Positions 6,833 through 10,422 of a stretch of 10,422 nt of DNA are shown one piece after another (the first letter of the stretch is position 1; each line of letters opens with the position of its first letter). The notes below the pieces were generated by a model, which saw only the letters and a list, made by a program, of their open reading frames with translations, had not been told where the DNA came from and did no database searches. The DNA comes from Micavibrio aeruginosavorus (GTDB taxonomy: Bacteria; Pseudomonadota; Alphaproteobacteria; Micavibrionales; Micavibrionaceae), in the NCBI GenBank assembly GCA_003241285.1, contig QFOT01000071.1:1-10422 (forward strand), written 5' to 3'. The position numbers were made by a program, and so were the translations under genes.

Positions 6833-8415
6833 CCGTTGCCGGATTTTCCATGATCAGCCGGGTAACCGGCATGGTCCGGGACATCATGATGGCTGGTTTC
6901 ATGGGGGCGGGGCCGCTCTCCGATGCTTTTTTTGTTGCCCTGAAGCTTCCCAACATGTTCCGCCGGATTACGGCGGAAGGAGCCTTCACCGTTTCCTTCG
7001 TGCCGCTCTATTCCAAAACTACTGAATTGGAAGGAGAACAGGCGGCGGGCGAGTTTGCCGGAAAGACCTTCTCGATGATGGCGCTTATCTTAAGCGTCTT
7101 CTCGATTCTGATGATGATATTTATGCCATGGGTCATCAAGTTGATTGCGCCAGGTTTTGAAGTCGGCGAGGAACGGTTTCAGCCTGCTGTGGATATGACG
7201 CAAATCACATTCCCGTATTTGCTGCTGATGTCGCTCACAGCTTTGTTCGGCGGAATGCTCAACGTGCATCATAAATTCGGGCCGTTTGCCGCCGCGCCGA
7301 TCTTTTTTAACATTTGTGCTATCAGTGCCATTTTAATCGGGCATTATTTCTTTGCCGATCCGGTGAGCGCCATTCCCTATGCGATGGCATGGGGTGTAAC
7401 GCTCTCCGGTTTTATCCAGCTCTGGATGATGATCCATTACGTGCGCAAATATAAAATCTCTTATTCATGGCAGGGCTTTGTCTGGGATGAAAAGATCAAG
7501 AAGATCTTTAAACTTATGGGGCCGGGCTTTGTAGGCTCGGGTATTCTCCAGATCAATATTTTTATCGATACGTTATTCGCATCGCTTTTACCTATCGGGG
7601 CGATTTCTTATTTATATTATGCGGATCGGTTGCAGCAATTGCCGCTCGGAATCATTGGCCTTGCCGTAGGAGCCGCTATTTTACCGATGCTCTCACGCTC
7701 CATTGCCTCGGGAAATATTCAACAAAGCCGGGAGCTTTTTAACCGCTCTCTGGAATACACGTATATTATTGCGCTGCCTGCTGCTGTGGCGCTTTTAATT
7801 ATTCCCATTCCCATTGTTGCGCTGATTTTAGAGCGCGGGGCGTTTACCCAGGCCGATACGATTACGACATCCTATGTTGTAATGGGCTATGCGGTTGGAT
7901 TGCCAGCTTACATTGCGGGCAAGGTTTTTGCGTCTATCTTCTGGGCGCAGGGCGATACGATGACGCCGGTTAAAATCTCGATTGCCAATTCGCTTTTGAA
8001 TACTGCTTTGTGTTTCGCTTTTATCAAGCTGACGCCGCTCGGCATTTCAGGTATCGCCTTGGCGACAGGCCTGTCCGGCTGGCTGCAATTAATTCTTTAT
8101 AGCCGGAAACTAAAAGGCATCGAAATTGCGGCCTATGACGAGCAATTTAAAAATGCTTTTCCGCAAATCTGTCTTTCCGCTTGCGCAATGGCGATTGTTT
8201 TGGCAGGATTGGGCTATGTTCTCAAAGATTACTTCCATGGCCACACGCTGGCAAAGCTCATCTCGGTGGCCGCGCTCATAAGCGCCGGCGGAGTTACTTA
8301 TATCGGTGCCATCTGGTATTTCGGCATCGTCAAAATCGAAGAAATCAAAAAATTATTGAATAGAAAAAGGCTAAAAGATGAAACGAATCCTATCGGGGAT
8401 GCAGCCGACGAATAG
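6808..8415 (+). CDS. murJ: Lipid II flippase MurJ (MviN)
   Basis: Moves the peptidoglycan precursor lipid II from the inner to the outer face of the cytoplasmic membrane. It is a MOP-superfamily protein with about 14 membrane segments; the 535 residues are slightly longer than E. coli MurJ (511). Residues needed for function are present at the same positions: R18 and R24 in ISRVTGMVRD, D39 in PLSDAFF, R52 and E57 in FRRITAEGAF. YYADRLQQLPLG (R274) matches the region of E. coli R270. The ATG has AGGGA 7 nt upstream, and the N-terminus aligns with the family start. The tail, after the last membrane segment, is basic and then acidic, and overlaps trpS by 38 nt, so the two are probably cotranscribed and coupled. 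murJ next to trpS is a common alphaproteobacterial order. Confidence 0.97.
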   Translation: MKLLKAMATVAGFSMISRVTGMVRDIMMAGFMGAGPLSDAFFVALKLPNMFRRITAEGAFTVSFVPLYSKTTELEGEQAAGEFAGKTFSMMALILSVFSILMMIFMPWVIKLIAPGFEVGEERFQPAVDMTQITFPYLLLMSLTALFGGMLNVHHKFGPFAAAPIFFNICAISAILIGHYFFADPVSAIPYAMAWGVTLSGFIQLWMMIHYVRKYKISYSWQGFVWDEKIKKIFKLMGPGFVGSGILQINIFIDTLFASLLPIGAISYLYYADRLQQLPLGIIGLAVGAAILPMLSRSIASGNIQQSRELFNRSLEYTYIIALPAAVALLIIPIPIVALILERGAFTQADTITTSYVVMGYAVGLPAYIAGKVFASIFWAQGDTMTPVKISIANSLLNTALCFAFIKLTPLGISGIALATGLSGWLQLILYSRKLKGIEIAAYDEQFKNAFPQICLSACAMAIVLAGLGYVLKDYFHGHTLAKLISVAALISAGGVTYIGAIWYFGIVKIEEIKKLLNRKRLKDETNPIGDAADE

Positions 8416-9397
8416 GCTGCAATTGGGCAATTACCTTGGGGCGCTGCGCAACTGGGTCAATCTGCAGCATGAAGGCTATGAGTGCCTGTATACAATTGTC
8501 GATCTGCATGCGATTACGATGCCGTACGACAAGGATGCGCTGGCGAATGCAACGCGTGAAGTTGCAGCTGCCTATATTGCGGCGGGAGTTGATCCGAACA
8601 AGTCGGCGATTTTCGCACAAAGCTCTCTGGCCGATCATCACTGTCACTTAATGTGGCTCTTGGCGACGATGACCCAAGTCGGTAAGCTGGATCGCATGAC
8701 GCAGTTCAAGGATAAGGCTGGCAAGAACGCGGAGAAAGCAGGGCTTGGCCTGTATGCTTATCCGGTTCTTATGGCGGCTGATATTCTGCTTTATAAAGCA
8801 ACCCATGTTCCGGTCGGTGAAGACCAGAAGCAGCATCTTGAGTTAGCGCGTGAAATTGCCGGAACGTTCAATCACCGCTATGGCGAGGATTTTTTCCCGG
8901 CTCCTGAACCGCAAATTCTGGGTGAAGCAACGCGCGTCATGTCCTTGCGTGACGGAACACAGAAAATGAGCAAATCCGCCGAGAGCGATATGTCGCGTAT
9001 CAATTTGACCGATGATGCCGATACAATCGCAGATAAGATCAAACGCGCCAAGACCGATCCTCTGCCTTTGCCGGAGACGGTAGAAGGCCTGAAAGATCGT
9101 CCGGAAGCCAATAACCTGATTACGATCTATGCAGCCTTGTCGAACAAGACGAAAGCGGAGATCGTGGCAGAATTCGCCGGACAGCAATTCTCTCAGTTCA
9201 AGCCGAAAATGGCGGAGCTCTGTGTTGAAAAACTGACACCGATGACCGCTAGAATGCGCGAGTTGATGAACGACGTGACTGAAATCGATAATATACTTAC
9301 AAAAGGCGCGGAAAAAGCACGCTCCATTGCCGATCCCGTTATGGCCGATGTTACGAAGTTGATGGGGTTTTGGAATGTTAAAAGCACTTCAGCATAA
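8378..9397 (+). CDS. trpS: Tryptophanyl-tRNA synthetase
   Basis: A cytoplasmic class I aminoacyl-tRNA synthetase that charges tRNA-Trp with tryptophan using ATP. The length of 339 residues is normal for bacterial TrpS. The N-terminus ILSGMQPTNRLQLGNYLGAL (4-23) contains the HIGH-equivalent LGNY. YTIVDLHAIT (38-47), YPVLMAADILLYKATHVPVG (128-147, with D135 the usual tryptophan contact) and EDQKQHLELARE follow. The ATP-binding KMSKS motif is intact at 196-200 (DGTQKMSKSAESD). The ATG is preceded by AAGG, 7 nt upstream, inside the murJ 3' end, and the N-terminus agrees with the family, which supports the 38-nt overlap. No terminator is visible after the TAA; the next 78 bp are AT-rich. Confidence 0.98.
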   Translation: MKRILSGMQPTNRLQLGNYLGALRNWVNLQHEGYECLYTIVDLHAITMPYDKDALANATREVAAAYIAAGVDPNKSAIFAQSSLADHHCHLMWLLATMTQVGKLDRMTQFKDKAGKNAEKAGLGLYAYPVLMAADILLYKATHVPVGEDQKQHLELAREIAGTFNHRYGEDFFPAPEPQILGEATRVMSLRDGTQKMSKSAESDMSRINLTDDADTIADKIKRAKTDPLPLPETVEGLKDRPEANNLITIYAALSNKTKAEIVAEFAGQQFSQFKPKMAELCVEKLTPMTARMRELMNDVTEIDNILTKGAEKARSIADPVMADVTKLMGFWNVKSTSA

Positions 9398-9414
9398 TTA
9401 TATTTATGTCTAAA

Positions 9415-9444
9415 TTGATTTTATTTGCAGAAATTCTTTATGCT
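9415..9444 (+). promoter_or_regulatory. Possible promoter of the GGDEF gene
   Basis: In the AT-rich gap after trpS, TTGATT (9415-9420) and TATGCT (9439-9444) lie 18 bp apart, each matching four of six consensus bases. A start near 9451 would leave a leader of about 25 nt before the ATG at 9476. AT-rich DNA throws up such matches easily, so this is weak. Confidence 0.25.
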
Positions 9445-9475
9445 TTGTTTGCAACCGTCAATTTAAAATTAATGG

Positions 9476-10079
9476 ATGTACAGAAAATCGCTTGATACGA
9501 TTGCCAGACTTCGCAAGGAATTAAATCGCGTGGAGAAAAAAGCCCAATATTGGGAAATAAAGGCCATGACCGATGATCTAACAGGTCTGCATAATCGCCG
9601 ACTTTTAGCTGATCTTGATAAGAAGTTTCTTGAACGCCGCAGATCCAGGCTCTAACGATATCACTCTCCTTTTTATAGATCTTGATGATTTCGGCCAGCT
9701 CAACAAACGCTTCGGAGATGATGTAGGGGACGAAGCTCTGCGTGTGCTCGCAAATGGCGTTCGCCGCAACATCAGGGAAACGGATATAGCTATCCGTAAA
9801 GGCGGGGATGAATTCGTTATTATTCTTCTCGGTGCCAACGAAAGAGACACAAATGAAATTGTGGGTAAACGAATTCAAAAAATGCTGGACGGCGAACTTT
9901 CTGTATTGGCGAGAGGCGAAAGCATAGGTATTCGCGGTAGTGTGGGAGCTTTTCCTTATGATATCGAAAAAGCTCCTTTAGAGAATATAAAATTTGCAGA
10001 TGCTTTGATGCGCGAAGAAAAGCAGGCTCGAAAAAAATCGGACAAAGCTGCTTTTTCTTCTTCGATTGCGGTAGTTTAA
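9476..10079 (+). pseudogene. GGDEF diguanylate cyclase gene, split by a frameshift
   Basis: A small c-di-GMP synthase gene whose reading frame is broken. The first part (9476-9655) encodes a short charged, coiled-coil-like helix and the start of a GGDEF domain, ending KAMTDDLTGLHNRRLLADLD, and stops at TAA 9653-9655. The rest continues one base on, in a frame open to 10079. Skipping one base in AAGTTTCTT (about 9626) joins them into a 200-residue protein whose spacing between LHNRR and FIDLD agrees with PleD. The rest is intact: FIDLDDF with metal-type D68, the GGDEF motif (109-113) and the product-inhibition site RETD (100-103) five residues before it. The lysine usual after DxDxF is glycine here. 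No ribosome site precedes ATG 9476; GTG 9530 has AAGGA 10 nt upstream. Mutation, programmed shift or sequencing error are all possible. Confidence 0.75.
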
Positions 10080-10102
10080 ATTTCCAATAGATTAGGGATT
10101 AT

Positions 10103-10422
10103 TTAAATCCAGTCAGCCAGGATTTTTATTTGCTCATTCGGATAAAGTGAGGGTACATGGCCGGCATCGGCGATTGTTACAAATTCCATGGCCCCACCGG
10201 TTTTGCGCTCTATCATTTTCTTGGCGATAGACACAGGAAAGAGCAGGGATAATTCACCGCGAATGGCAAGTACAGGCTGTTCTATTTTGTCCCAGTCTTT
10301 CCACATATCGGTATGACCGAGCGGCTGGGATTTGAATTCCTGCGCGATTCCCGGATCGAAACTCCTTGTATAACGCCCATCGGGCAGTGTTTTCATCGAG
10401 CTTTCAGCAAAATATTTCCATT
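10103..10422 (-). CDS. Alpha/beta hydrolase, 3' end only
   Basis: The C-terminal 105 or so residues of an alpha/beta-hydrolase-fold protein; the frame stays open to the right window edge, so the start, oxyanion loop and nucleophile elbow are outside. LPDGRYTRSFDPGIA is the linker seen before the last third of many such hydrolases. PVLAIRGELSLLF is the strand and turn that normally bear the catalytic acid, and ADAGHVPSL carries the catalytic histidine. In close relatives as I recall them the turn reads G-x-x-S-D; here the D position is Leu, so the acid may be missing or supplied by another residue. Substrate unknown. It converges on the GGDEF gene with 23 bp between stops and no clear terminator. 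The methionine at 10396 is internal. Confidence 0.8.
   Translation of the reverse strand, partial: WKYFAESSMKTLPDGRYTRSFDPGIAQEFKSQPLGHTDMWKDWDKIEQPVLAIRGELSLLFPVSIAKKMIERKTGGAMEFVTIADAGHVPSLYPNEQIKILADWI

Noticed and set aside
9438..9878. Minus-strand frame of 146 codons opposite the GGDEF gene
   Set aside because: It lies opposite conserved GGDEF motifs and shows no recognisable motif itself; it is a shadow.
10080..10102. Terminator between the converging GGDEF and hydrolase genes
   Set aside because: Only a short ATTTAAAT palindrome is present, with no G+C-rich stem.
1..10422. CRISPR arrays, insertion sequences, phage genes or toxin-antitoxin pairs
   Set aside because: I saw no regularly spaced repeats, no transposase or integrase motifs, and no phage-like or toxin-antitoxin proteins in the frames.

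Overview
The window looks like core chromosome of an alphaproteobacterium. MurJ followed by TrpS, and UbiE near CoaBC-Dut, are neighbourhoods typical of that class; the protein sequences fit and base composition is moderate. I cannot name the genus. No phage, transposase, CRISPR or toxin-antitoxin locus is visible, and I find no convincing new multi-gene system.

Left edge, + strand (1-870): the 3' part of a beta-propeller, GH43-like glycosidase-type gene overlaps a small GNAT acetyltransferase gene. This pair is the most accessory-looking part. It stops directly against the 3' end of a tRNA-Ser(CGA) gene on the opposite strand.

Middle, - strand (6774 down to 871): ubiE, then an Ala-rich membrane-anchored protein of unknown function, a strong terminator-like hairpin, coaBC, dut, mutS and tRNA-Ser. 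coaBC-dut-mutS is tightly packed, with a 38-nt overlap and then an ATGA overlap. The genes cover quinone synthesis, coenzyme A synthesis, dUTP removal and mismatch repair. The last two both protect DNA.

Right of ubiE, + strand (6808-9397): murJ (lipid II flippase) and trpS overlap by 38 nt. murJ and ubiE diverge with only 33 bp between their start codons, so their promoters must lie inside each other's genes.

Right edge: a small GGDEF gene (9476-10079, +) is split by a frameshift in this sequence. It converges on the 3' part of an alpha/beta-hydrolase gene (-) that runs out of the window.

No stretch longer than 300 bases lacks a gene. The largest gap is 5865-6024 (160 bp).
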